From positions 1-64,000 of the forward strand of contig JANQFG010000137.1 in the NCBI GenBank assembly GCA_028277985.1: a stretch of DNA of 64,000 nucleotides, written 5' to 3'. The notes beneath the pieces are model-generated. The model worked only from the letters and a program-made list of their open reading frames with translations. It made no database searches and was not told the DNA's origin. Below are positions 8,868 to 16,592 of this stretch, one piece after another. The stretch is from a bacterium. GTDB lineage: Bacteria > Desulfobacterota > DSWW01. The first letter of the stretch is position 1. Each line of letters opens with the position of its first letter. A program made the position numbers and the translations under genes.

Positions 8868-9665
8868 TTAGCGTTTCAGGTTTAGGTCGGAACGATTCAT
8901 CTCATCCATGGATGCGGTCCCGTCATCCCCCACTTTAACGATAGTCTCGAAATCGATACCGAGAAGCCGAAACCAGCGCTCGACGTCCATCACGTGCCGT
9001 CTCATCCATAACTCTGCTATGTCTTTGTCCCGTTTCTCGATCGCCAAGAATATCGCTTCATGCGCATCGAGCATTCTCTGTGCCGAATCCACACGATCGA
9101 CCAACTGGTGAGCGACGGGCAGGAGAAACGGCAACAATGGTTCACGAACCATCTGAAACACCATATTTTGGCACGCCTCTCCGAGAATAAGATGAAACTC
9201 CTTGTCACAGGAGCCCAGATCCCCACCGGACCTCATTTCGCGTTTTGTCTGTTTAATGTTCTTTCGCAGTTGTTCAATCTGCTCCGTTGTCGCCCGAGCC
9301 GCTGCAAATCGCGTAATCGTAGGCTCCAGAGCAAGTGAGACTTCCCAGGCTTCTCTTATGGTGATCTGATGAATATGGAGAACCCGGGTGGTCTGTTGGG
9401 CAACGGCTGAGGGTTGTGGGAGCGAAGCAACTAGCCTGCGAGGGGATTTACGACATACAAACCCTGTCTCTTCAACAAGGCGGATTCCCTCACGCACAGT
9501 GGATCGGTTGACCCCGAACCGGGCTGCAAACTCTGTCTCCGAGGGAAGGGGTTCACCCGGTTTGATGGAACCGTCCAGAAGCATCTGCTCTATGGTGTCT
9601 GCAATAACGCGATAAGCGGGTTTTGGTTTCTGCTTGTTGGCTGTTGCCTTATTTCCTTGTTTCAT
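8868..9665 (-). CDS. GntR family (FadR/FCD type) transcriptional regulator
   Basis: This 265-aa protein has a winged-helix DNA-binding domain at residues ~18-85 (LPSETEFAARFGVNRSTVREGIRLVEETG is the canonical GntR helix-turn-helix) and an all-helical FCD ligand domain from ~100 to 250. FCD regulators usually respond to a pathway acid or CoA ester. It is first in the leftward arm, followed by the acyl-CoA synthetase 40 bp further on. The shared 337-bp region to the divergent dehydratase genes contains five copies of a candidate operator word, so it probably controls both arms and itself. Transcription may begin from a TTGACA copy near 9723. Confidence 0.9.
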   Translation of the reverse strand: MKQGNKATANKQKPKPAYRVIADTIEQMLLDGSIKPGEPLPSETEFAARFGVNRSTVREGIRLVEETGFVCRKSPRRLVASLPQPSAVAQQTTRVLHIHQITIREAWEVSLALEPTITRFAAARATTEQIEQLRKNIKQTKREMRSGGDLGSCDKEFHLILGEACQNMVFQMVREPLLPFLLPVAHQLVDRVDSAQRMLDAHEAIFLAIEKRDKDIAELWMRRHVMDVERWFRLLGIDFETIVKVGDDGTASMDEMNRSDLNLKR

Positions 9666-9684
9666 TTCGTCATCTCCATTTCTA

Positions 9685-9746
9685 TTGTACGACTATATGG
9701 GCCATAATTCGTACAACTTGTCAACATATATTTTTTATTGTCGGAC
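9685..9746. promoter_or_regulatory. Candidate GntR operators on the leftward side (three 9-bp words)
   Basis: TTGTACGAC (9685-9693) and its inverse partner reading TTGTACGAA (9708-9716, minus) form an 8-bp perfect inverted repeat with a 16-bp spacer, placed 20-50 bp before the GntR start codon. A third copy, TTGTCGGAC, is at 9738-9746. Read on the minus strand, the region also has TTGACA followed by a CATATAGT block, the same promoter layout as on the rightward side. The word resembles the TnGTnnnAC-type half-sites of FadR-like GntR proteins (established knowledge); its use here is inferred. Confidence 0.5.
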
Positions 9747-9874
9747 ATTAATCTTGCAATGGGAAGGGCATGAATGATGGCAAGAATCGAAGTCTGAATG
9801 GGCCCCCTGTCTTTGCAACTTATTGAATTTATTATTTTTTTCCGGCTTCTTGAAGAACACCTCAGGACATTATT

Positions 9875-9935
9875 GCCCGACAATCCGAAAAATTTGTTGA
9901 CATTCTGGATATACTCTGTTCATATAGTCCGACAA
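9875..9935. promoter_or_regulatory. Rightward promoter with two more copies of the candidate GntR operator
   Basis: GCCCGACAA (9875-9883) and GTCCGACAA (9927-9935), each the inverse of TTGTCGG(A/G)C, flank a promoter-like sequence: TTGACA at 9897-9902 and CATATAGT at 9921-9928 (18-bp gap to CATATA). The second operator copy overlaps the end of the -10 block, a repressing position. The dehydratase gene starts 67 bp downstream at 10003. The remainder of the intergenic region 9747-9874 shows nothing recognisable. Confidence 0.5.
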
Positions 9936-10002
9936 TATGTCCGGATTCGACGAAAAGCAGCAAGGAGCCTGACCCCATACGTATTGGATTTGGAGGAATC
10001 CC

Positions 10003-11118
10003 ATGAGTTCGGCTGCAATAGAACCTTTCAGGGACGCGCTGCGCAACACAAAGAGAATTGCGGAAGAGGCTGAGAACGGAAGGCCGGTTGTCGGGTATTT
10101 CTGCAACTATACTCCTGTACCTCTGATTCATGCCTGTGGATTCTTTCCTTTGCGATTGTCAGGCGGACCGGGCCCTCTCGACAAGGCATACGATCTTCTA
10201 CCTGACTTTGTCTGCCCGTTCCTGAAACGGGTATCAGAAAGAGCGCTGAAGGGGGAGCTTAGTTTCATTTCCGGAATCGTTCAGGGCTATACCTGTGATG
10301 CAGCGTGCGGCGTGGTGAATGTGCTCCAGAGCAATATCAAAGGCAGCATCTTTGAAGTCATACCGTTTCCATATAACGACAGCGTCGATTCGAGAGATTT
10401 CTTCCGAAACACATTAACCACTGTCAAAGACAAACTCGTGAGCCTGGGCGGAAGTTATTCCCTTCAGTCACTGGATGCATCGATCGACTTGTACTCAAAG
10501 ATAAGGCGGATCATAGACAGTCTGTACGAGAGCAGGTATTCAGGACGCCTTCCGATCACAGCCGAGGAACTCTGGTTTATTGTCCGGGCAGGAGAAGCTA
10601 CATGTCCGGAAGAATATTTGGACATGCTTGAATCTTTCATGGAGACAGTCTCGAACGTCTCCGCTGAAACCGATGAACGCATACCGGTTCTGGTTTCGGG
10701 AAGCCTGATCGAAGACAGTGAAATACTCAATATCATCGAGAGATGCGGCGGCAGGATTGTTGCCGATGACCTCTGTACAGGACTTAGACGAATCAGCGCT
10801 GTTCCTGACGAAGGGACAGATCCCCTGGGCAGACTGATCGATATGCATTTCAGCCGTGTTCCCTGCCCTTCAAGGGCAAGGGCCGAGGACAGGCTGGTAG
10901 AGATTCAAAATATCATAGACCGTTCGGGGGCTATCGGGGTTCTGTTTTTGCATCAGAAGTTCTGTTCTCCCCATCTTTCAGACTTTCCTTATCTTTCTTC
11001 CCAGCTCAAAAAGAACAACATAAAGAGCATACAGATAGAGATGGATGAAACCTGGAAGGCCTCAGGGCAATTGAAGACAAGATTGGAAGGATTCTTTGAA
11101 ATGCTGGCGGGGAGATAG
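10003..11118 (+). CDS. 2-hydroxyacyl-CoA dehydratase subunit (HgdB/BcrC/BadD-like)
   Basis: This 371-aa protein belongs to the HGD-D family, whose paired subunits each hold a 4Fe-4S cluster and use radical chemistry to remove water from (R)-2-hydroxyacyl-CoA. Candidate cluster cysteines are in the family-typical places: the PVPLIHACGFFPLRL region near residue 46, GYTCDAACGVV near residue 100, and KFCSPHLSD near residue 320. It is the first gene of the rightward arm, 3 bp before its partner subunit. The closest alternative is a benzoyl-CoA-reductase-like subunit; that is less likely because only one activator and two subunits are present. Confidence 0.88.
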   Translation: MSSAAIEPFRDALRNTKRIAEEAENGRPVVGYFCNYTPVPLIHACGFFPLRLSGGPGPLDKAYDLLPDFVCPFLKRVSERALKGELSFISGIVQGYTCDAACGVVNVLQSNIKGSIFEVIPFPYNDSVDSRDFFRNTLTTVKDKLVSLGGSYSLQSLDASIDLYSKIRRIIDSLYESRYSGRLPITAEELWFIVRAGEATCPEEYLDMLESFMETVSNVSAETDERIPVLVSGSLIEDSEILNIIERCGGRIVADDLCTGLRRISAVPDEGTDPLGRLIDMHFSRVPCPSRARAEDRLVEIQNIIDRSGAIGVLFLHQKFCSPHLSDFPYLSSQLKKNNIKSIQIEMDETWKASGQLKTRLEGFFEMLAGR

Positions 11119-11121
11119 GAT

Positions 11122-12366
11122 ATGGAAAAGAGTGGCAAAGCAAGAAAAAGCCTGAAAGCGTCAAAAGAGTTGAGCCAGATCATAGTCGATTATTACACGG
11201 AATGCATGCAGGCATCGAAGCAGGGAAAGCCGGTAGGATGGATGCCTCCCATGAACGGCGCAATAGAGATTTTTTACGCCATGGATCTGCAACCATTCTT
11301 TCCTGAGAACTGGTCACCTGTGTGTGCGGCTTTCGGTCTAGCCCCCAAAAACTTCGAAGTTGCCGAGAACATGGGGTATTCCATGGATCTCTGCGGCTAT
11401 CTTCGCAATATTATCGGCTATGTACATGGTCCGATGAAAGACGGCGACAAGACTCTCGGAGGGATTCCGGAAGCTGATCTGATCATTTCTCCAGGCGGGG
11501 GATGTAATCCCTTGATGAAGATTTTTCACGAACTTGAAAGGCGCTTTCCAAAAGCGAAAGTACTCAGGGCTGACCTCCCGCAGGTACCGCTCCAAGATAT
11601 CGAGCCCCATCATATCGATTATGCGGTATCTGAGATGAAGCGTGCCATCCGTTTTCTGGAAGAGACTACAGGCCGTAGAATGGATTACGACAAACTGAAA
11701 GAGGTTGTTCGGCTCTCGGACAGGGCATGCGAGCTCTGGAACGAGATAATGTCTTACCGAAGATGCATACCTGCCCCTTTTTCCGCGGCAGAAATCGGCA
11801 TCATGTTTGTGGTGATAACACGCCAGGGAACCCGAATTGCTGTCGATTTTCTGGAAAAGGTCCTCGAGGAGGTGCGCGAAAGAGCAGAAGAAAACTCAGG
11901 AGTGATTGAGAACGAAGAAATCAGGCTTTTCTGGGACAATATTCCGATTTGGTACAACATGGGTCTTCTGAACTACTTTGAAAAAATGAACGGAGTGGTT
12001 GTCGCTGAAACATATTCGGCCGCATTTTCTCTAAGGCTCGATACCGAAAACCCGTTGGAAGCACTCGCACACAAGAGTCTTACGTCTTATCCCCTCGTTT
12101 CATGCGTGTCTGTTGAGAAACGAAAAGAAATGGTCTTGAAAGCCTGCAAGGAATACTTGATCGATGGAGTGATCCTTCATAGAAACAAATCGTGTGTTCC
12201 GATAACACTCGGGCAAATGGATATAAAAAAAGAGCTTTTCCAGGAACTCGGAATTCCCTCTTTGATTATCGATGCGGATCATATGGACGAGAGAAATTTT
12301 TCCGTCGCACAGTTCCAGACCCGCGTAGATGCATTTATGGAGATGTTGCACAAGAAAAGTGGGTAG
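11122..12366 (+). CDS. 2-hydroxyacyl-CoA dehydratase, second subunit
   Basis: 414 aa, the same superfamily as the preceding gene and presumably its heterodimer partner. Family features include GKPVGWMPPMNGAIEIFYA at the N-terminus, cysteines near residues 76 and 92 (SMDLCGY), ISPGGGCNPLMKIFHELERRFP near residue 120, and NKSCVPITLGQMD near residue 356, which correspond to cluster or active-site positions. It starts 3 bp after the first subunit. Substrate is not apparent from sequence; neighbouring CoA transferase, enoyl-CoA hydratase and SCP2-linked ligase suggest a substituted (aryl or branched) hydroxyacyl-CoA. Confidence 0.88.
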   Translation: MEKSGKARKSLKASKELSQIIVDYYTECMQASKQGKPVGWMPPMNGAIEIFYAMDLQPFFPENWSPVCAAFGLAPKNFEVAENMGYSMDLCGYLRNIIGYVHGPMKDGDKTLGGIPEADLIISPGGGCNPLMKIFHELERRFPKAKVLRADLPQVPLQDIEPHHIDYAVSEMKRAIRFLEETTGRRMDYDKLKEVVRLSDRACELWNEIMSYRRCIPAPFSAAEIGIMFVVITRQGTRIAVDFLEKVLEEVRERAEENSGVIENEEIRLFWDNIPIWYNMGLLNYFEKMNGVVVAETYSAAFSLRLDTENPLEALAHKSLTSYPLVSCVSVEKRKEMVLKACKEYLIDGVILHRNKSCVPITLGQMDIKKELFQELGIPSLIIDADHMDERNFSVAQFQTRVDAFMEMLHKKSG

Positions 12367-12407
12367 AAGAAAGGGACCATCCTCACTCAATATTGGAGAA
12401 GAGTGAC

Positions 12408-13181
12408 ATGTCATACAAGACACTCCTATACAATATGGACAGGGGCGTTGTGAGGCTTACATTAAACAGACCGGAGTCTCTGAACGCAATTTCCTATGAA
12501 ATGTCCGTCGAATTGGTTGATGCTATGGATACGATTGAAGAGGATCCGGACGTCAGGGTCGTTGTGTTGACCGGAGCCGGGAGGGCATTCTGTGCAGGGG
12601 TAGATATAAAGGAAATGGCGAAAGCTGGTTACAAGATAGTCCCACTGGACAAACGCTACAACTTTCTCAACAAGTTGGAGGACATATCAAAGCCGGTGAT
12701 TGCAGCCATCAACGGCCCATGCAACGGCGGCGGAATGGAATTGGCGCTCTGCTGTGATTTTCTCATTGCATCTGAACCGGCAGAATTCGGGTTGGGAGAA
12801 GTCAAGTTGGGGGGGATACCCTCGGGCGGCGGAACAGTCAGACTGCCGCGTCTTATCGGAGCTTCTCGTGCGAAAGAACTGTTGTATTTCGGTAACAAGA
12901 TTGACTCTCAGGAAGCTTATAGAATCGGGTTGGTCAACAAGGTCGTTCCATCTGAAGAGTTGATGATTGAAACCAAAAGATGGGCTGATGAGTTGGCGGA
13001 GAGACCACCGCTTGCCCTGAAGGCACTGAAGTATTCCGTTAACGTGGGAATGCAGATGGATCTTTCGGGAGCACTGGAGTATGAGACCAGGTGCTGCGCC
13101 TCCCTTGAAACCAGCGAAGATTGCATTGAAGGAATGGTTGCTTTCTTGGAGAGGCGAAAGCCTGTATTCAAGGGAAAATAG
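12408..13181 (+). CDS. Enoyl-CoA hydratase/isomerase family protein
   Basis: 257 aa, a crotonase-fold enzyme. Visible signatures are the LTLNRPESLNAIS N-terminus, the oxyanion-hole segment AGRAFCAGVDIKEMA near residue 64, the NGPCNGGGMELALCCDFLIAS block, and the region GLGEVKLGGIPSGGGTVRLPRLIG, in which one catalytic Glu is retained. The start is ATG 12408 behind GGAGAAGAG; an upstream in-frame extension into the previous gene is rejected. The likely role is hydration of the enoyl-CoA made by the dehydratase, or its reverse. The gene sits third in the rightward operon. Confidence 0.88.
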   Translation: MSYKTLLYNMDRGVVRLTLNRPESLNAISYEMSVELVDAMDTIEEDPDVRVVVLTGAGRAFCAGVDIKEMAKAGYKIVPLDKRYNFLNKLEDISKPVIAAINGPCNGGGMELALCCDFLIASEPAEFGLGEVKLGGIPSGGGTVRLPRLIGASRAKELLYFGNKIDSQEAYRIGLVNKVVPSEELMIETKRWADELAERPPLALKALKYSVNVGMQMDLSGALEYETRCCASLETSEDCIEGMVAFLERRKPVFKGK

Positions 13182-13199
13182 AACAGAATGGAGGAATAG

Positions 13200-14348
13200 A
13201 TGTCAGACAAGGGAGCACTATCAGGAATCACCGTTCTGGATCTTTCTCGCCTGCTGCCCGGACCCTATTGTTCCATGATACTCGCTGATCATGGGGCACG
13301 CGTGATCGCGGTGGAGGACAAACGCTTTTTCGATGATGGCTTGTTTATGGATATGGTATATCGGAACAAGGAACATATGACCCTTGACCTGAAGGCCGAG
13401 GAAGGTAAGGAAATATTCTTCCATCTTGTCGAAGAGGCGGATGTCGTCATAGAACAATTTCGCCCCGGAGTTGTCCGCAAGCTCGGCGTCGATTATGAAT
13501 CTGTCAAGAAAGTTAATCCCAAGATCATCTATTGCTCCATCACAGGATACGGGCAGACCGGCCCTTACAGGGACCGAGTCGGACATGATGTGAATTATCT
13601 CAGCATTGCAGGAGTCCTCGACCTTTTCGGAGAGAAGGACCGTCCGCCTTCGATACCCGGTATTCAGATCGCTGATATCGCTTCAGGAGGAATGAATGCG
13701 GCCATAGGTATTCTTCTGGCGCTCCAGGCTATGCAGAGAACCGGAAAGGGGCAGTATATCGACATCTCGATGACGGATGGTTCAGCAGGTTTTCTGCCGG
13801 TACCACTCTTCTACTATAGACTCCTGGGCGTGAGTCCCGAACGTTCCGATTTCATGCTCGCTCACCGCTACGCATTTTATAATACCTATGAAACGGCTGA
13901 CGGAAGATTTTTGTCCATTTGTGCTGTTGAGAACCGGTTCTGGAAGACACTCTGCGAAAAGTTCGGTGTTCCTGATTACGGCGGTCTTCAATATGATGAG
14001 CCTCGCCGGGTGGAGATACTCGATTTCATGCGGGCTGAGTTCAAGAAAAAGACACTGTCCGATTGGATGGAAGAATTGGGTGAGCTTGATATCTGTTGGG
14101 CTCCGATTCAGACTCTGACTGAGGCGATGCAAGATCCTCATTTGCGAGAAAGGGAGATGATGGTTGATGTTGAGGATCCGGAGGGCAAGCAATACACAAC
14201 CCTTGGTGTACCCATCAAACTTAGCGAGACTCCCGGCTCGCTCCGAACTCCTCCTGTTCATTTCGGACAGAGTACGGAAGCCGTTCTCATGGATTTCGGT
14301 TATTCGAGAGAGAAGATCAAGGAGTTCGTAGAGAAGGGTGTGGTCTGA
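13200..14348 (+). CDS. Class III CoA transferase (CaiB/BaiF family)
   Basis: 382 aa. The N-terminal GALSGITVLDLSRLLPGPYCSMILADHGARVI is the standard start of this family, followed by RNKEHMTLDLKAEEG, the FRPGVVRKLGVDYESVKKVNPKIIYCSITGYGQTGPYRDRVGHDVNYLSIAG segment that carries the catalytic Asp (VGHDVN), and a C-terminal LGVPIKLSETPG block. Members swap CoA between acids through an enzyme-Asp anhydride. In this operon it probably moves CoA from a product acyl-CoA to the incoming 2-hydroxy acid, as HadA and FldA do for their dehydratases. Good ribosome site GGAGG before ATG 13200. Confidence 0.92.
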   Translation: MSDKGALSGITVLDLSRLLPGPYCSMILADHGARVIAVEDKRFFDDGLFMDMVYRNKEHMTLDLKAEEGKEIFFHLVEEADVVIEQFRPGVVRKLGVDYESVKKVNPKIIYCSITGYGQTGPYRDRVGHDVNYLSIAGVLDLFGEKDRPPSIPGIQIADIASGGMNAAIGILLALQAMQRTGKGQYIDISMTDGSAGFLPVPLFYYRLLGVSPERSDFMLAHRYAFYNTYETADGRFLSICAVENRFWKTLCEKFGVPDYGGLQYDEPRRVEILDFMRAEFKKKTLSDWMEELGELDICWAPIQTLTEAMQDPHLREREMMVDVEDPEGKQYTTLGVPIKLSETPGSLRTPPVHFGQSTEAVLMDFGYSREKIKEFVEKGVV

Positions 14349-14389
14349 CAGGGGTAGTCGATACTGTGACTCAATTTGGAGCGATAAAG

Positions 14390-15181
14390 ATGAATCATTC
14401 TTTTGAGGACAAGAGCTTTATTGTTACGGGTGCCAGCGCAGGGATCGGCCGATCCATAGCGAAGGCTCTGAACCAGAAAGGCTCGAACGTCACCATCATG
14501 GCCCGGCGAAAGTCAATGCTCGAGGAATTGAGCAAAGAGGCAGAAAGGGGATTCTTGGTCTGCCAGGGCGATGTGACCACTGAAATGGATCGCAAGAATG
14601 CTATACAGGCCACGCTCGACACGTTTGGAAAACTTGACGGACTGATCCACAATGCCGGATACGGTATGAGGGCCTTAGCTGCTGAAGCGAATGTCCAAGT
14701 CTACAGGGAGCTCATGGAGGTCAACTTCTTTTCCATGCTGCTCTTTTACCAGCAGGCCTTGCCGCATATTGAGAAGACACAAGGTCATATTGTAGCCGTT
14801 TCGAGCATGATGGGTCGGTACTCCACACAGGAACGTTCCGGATACAATGCAAGCAAACACGCATTGCAGGGCTTCATGGATTGTATCCGGCTGGAAACGA
14901 TGGATAAAGGGATCCATGTCATGGTGGTAAGTCCGGGATTCGTGAAAACAACCGGTACGATGAACGCTTTAATGGCAGACGGCACGCGCTACGGAAAGGT
15001 AGACGAAGCCCTTGATGCCGGCATCCCGGTCGAAAAAGCGGCCGAAATGATTCTGTCCGGCATTCAAAAGCGCAAACGGGATGTCTACCCTGCAGGACGC
15101 AAAGAGATGATAGGTCTTATGTTGAGCAAATGGGCACCGGGCTTACTTGACAGGATACTGCTCAAGACCAGAATAAAATGA
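14390..15181 (+). CDS. Short-chain dehydrogenase/reductase
   Basis: About 263 aa, classical SDR: the cofactor loop TGASAGIGRSIAKAL near residue 12, the NAG motif (HNAGYG), a catalytic Ser in VAVSSMMGRYST, and YNASKHALQGF carrying the Tyr-x3-Lys pair. A C-terminal hydrophobic segment (MLSKWAPGLLDRILLK) hints at membrane contact. The start is ATG 14390 with TTGGA upstream; GTG 14366 lacks a ribosome site. It may form or reduce the 2-hydroxyacid or 3-hydroxyacyl-CoA of this pathway, by context only. It is the last gene of the rightward arm; the next gene is convergent. Confidence 0.88.
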   Translation: MNHSFEDKSFIVTGASAGIGRSIAKALNQKGSNVTIMARRKSMLEELSKEAERGFLVCQGDVTTEMDRKNAIQATLDTFGKLDGLIHNAGYGMRALAAEANVQVYRELMEVNFFSMLLFYQQALPHIEKTQGHIVAVSSMMGRYSTQERSGYNASKHALQGFMDCIRLETMDKGIHVMVVSPGFVKTTGTMNALMADGTRYGKVDEALDAGIPVEKAAEMILSGIQKRKRDVYPAGRKEMIGLMLSKWAPGLLDRILLKTRIK

Positions 15182-15277
15182 CTCACGAATCAGTGAAGGT
15201 TCCCATGGGCGTCCGTCCCTGGCAGCACCTCACCTGGTTCGTTCGCTCGTTGCTGTAGTACTCGCCGAACCTCTTTT

Positions 15278-16531
15278 TCAACGGTAGGGAAGCCAGCATT
15301 CCATCAATTCCTCTATAGGCCATCGTGAAAGAAGCTCGTAGCCGTCTTCCGTCACAAGGACATTCTCCTCGAGTCGAACGCCGTCTTTTCCCCCCTTGTG
15401 GCCCGCGTAGGTCTCCAGAGCCAGGACCATGCCTGCTTGAAGCTTCACAGGGGGGTATCCCGCCGCCTTGTGCAGCATGGTGATCGCTGGTCGGTCGTGC
15501 AGGGTAAGCCCGATGCCATGGCCGACTGCATAGGGCAACACCTCGTGCCATGTGTCGTATCCCCAGTAACCCGGTGAGTCCGGCCATTGCTCGACTACAT
15601 CGTAGTTGCTGGCTCCGTCCTTCACAGCACCCATGCCGGCGTAGAGCATTGCCCTGCATTCCTCGTAGAGGTCCTTCTGCTCCTGCGTGGACTTGCCGCA
15701 GCAAAAGGTGCGGTAGACACACGATTTGTATCCCTGATACGAAGCTCCGGCCACGTCGATATAGATCAAGTCTCCCGGACGTATGGGCTTGTCCGAGAAC
15801 GACCACCCGTACGGATTGGTGTTGTAGCCTGAACAACAGACCAGATCCTCTGTATGATCGTCTCCTTCCTCGTAGAGGGCCTTGATCCCAATGCCCACCA
15901 AATCACACTCCCGTGTGCCGGGCCGGATGGCATCCGCAATCGCAGCAAAGGCCTTCTCTGAATTTGCACAAGTGATGCGCATCAGTTCGATCTCGTCCGG
16001 TGTCTTGATCAGCCTGGCCTCGTCCATGGTGGGCTTGCCATGGATGGCCTGAATCCCTTTCTTCCCGAAGGCCTCACCGAAGAGCATCTGAAGGGTGGTG
16101 CCGTCGATGCCGATCGGTTCCTTCTCCACGCCGTGTTCTGCCATGAGTCTTCCGATCGCATCCACGATCCCCATGATCGCGAAATCATCCGCGTTCTTTG
16201 CCGTCAATCGCGGGACACCCAATGAAGGGTGTACCCGGCCTTGCATCCAAGGCATTCGTCTTTCCGTCTCCTTGGGTGTGCCGCCTCCGAAGAGGTAGGG
16301 CTCCCCGTTCCTCGGGATGAAGACGAATTGCATCTCACTGGTCCGCATGCATGTGGGCACATAGTAGGAGGTAAGATAGCGGATATTCACCTCGTCCCAG
16401 GTTACGATTGCCCCAAGGCCGTCCCGGTTCATCTGGTCCTTGGCCCGCTGGAGCCGCTCCCTTCGCAATCGCTCGTAGTCTACCCGGGTCTCGTAATCCA
16501 CTGCATACTTGCCCAATGCTCCCGTATTCAT
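15278..16531 (-). CDS. M24 (creatinase/Xaa-Pro aminopeptidase fold) protein with one altered metal ligand
   Basis: 417 aa with the N-terminal creatinase domain and the C-terminal pita-bread domain from ~185. Of the five usual metal ligands, four are visible (Asp259, His338, Glu373, Glu388), but the second Asp of the DITRT-like motif is replaced: the sequence reads SCVYRTF with Cys271. Such changes occur in M24 members that are not metal-dependent peptidases, so peptidase activity should not be assumed; creatinase-like C-N hydrolysis or lyase activity (as in DddP) are alternatives. It stands as a single gene before the DUF1329 gene, divided by about 60 bp but on the same strand. Confidence 0.8.
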   Translation of the reverse strand: MNTGALGKYAVDYETRVDYERLRRERLQRAKDQMNRDGLGAIVTWDEVNIRYLTSYYVPTCMRTSEMQFVFIPRNGEPYLFGGGTPKETERRMPWMQGRVHPSLGVPRLTAKNADDFAIMGIVDAIGRLMAEHGVEKEPIGIDGTTLQMLFGEAFGKKGIQAIHGKPTMDEARLIKTPDEIELMRITCANSEKAFAAIADAIRPGTRECDLVGIGIKALYEEGDDHTEDLVCCSGYNTNPYGWSFSDKPIRPGDLIYIDVAGASYQGYKSCVYRTFCCGKSTQEQKDLYEECRAMLYAGMGAVKDGASNYDVVEQWPDSPGYWGYDTWHEVLPYAVGHGIGLTLHDRPAITMLHKAAGYPPVKLQAGMVLALETYAGHKGGKDGVRLEENVLVTEDGYELLSRWPIEELMECWLPYR

Positions 16532-16592
16532 AGTTCCTTCCCCTCATCATGATGATCGATTTCAAGAAATACGATACGGTCTCGAGACACTG

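Noticed and set aside
10003..12366. Benzoyl-CoA reductase class I subunits
   Set aside because: Class I needs four subunits including two ATPase-type proteins; only one activator and two HGD-D type subunits are present.
12192..12407. N-terminal extension of the enoyl-CoA hydratase
   Set aside because: It overlaps the dehydratase subunit gene and the crotonase fold begins at the ATG 12408, which has a good ribosome site.
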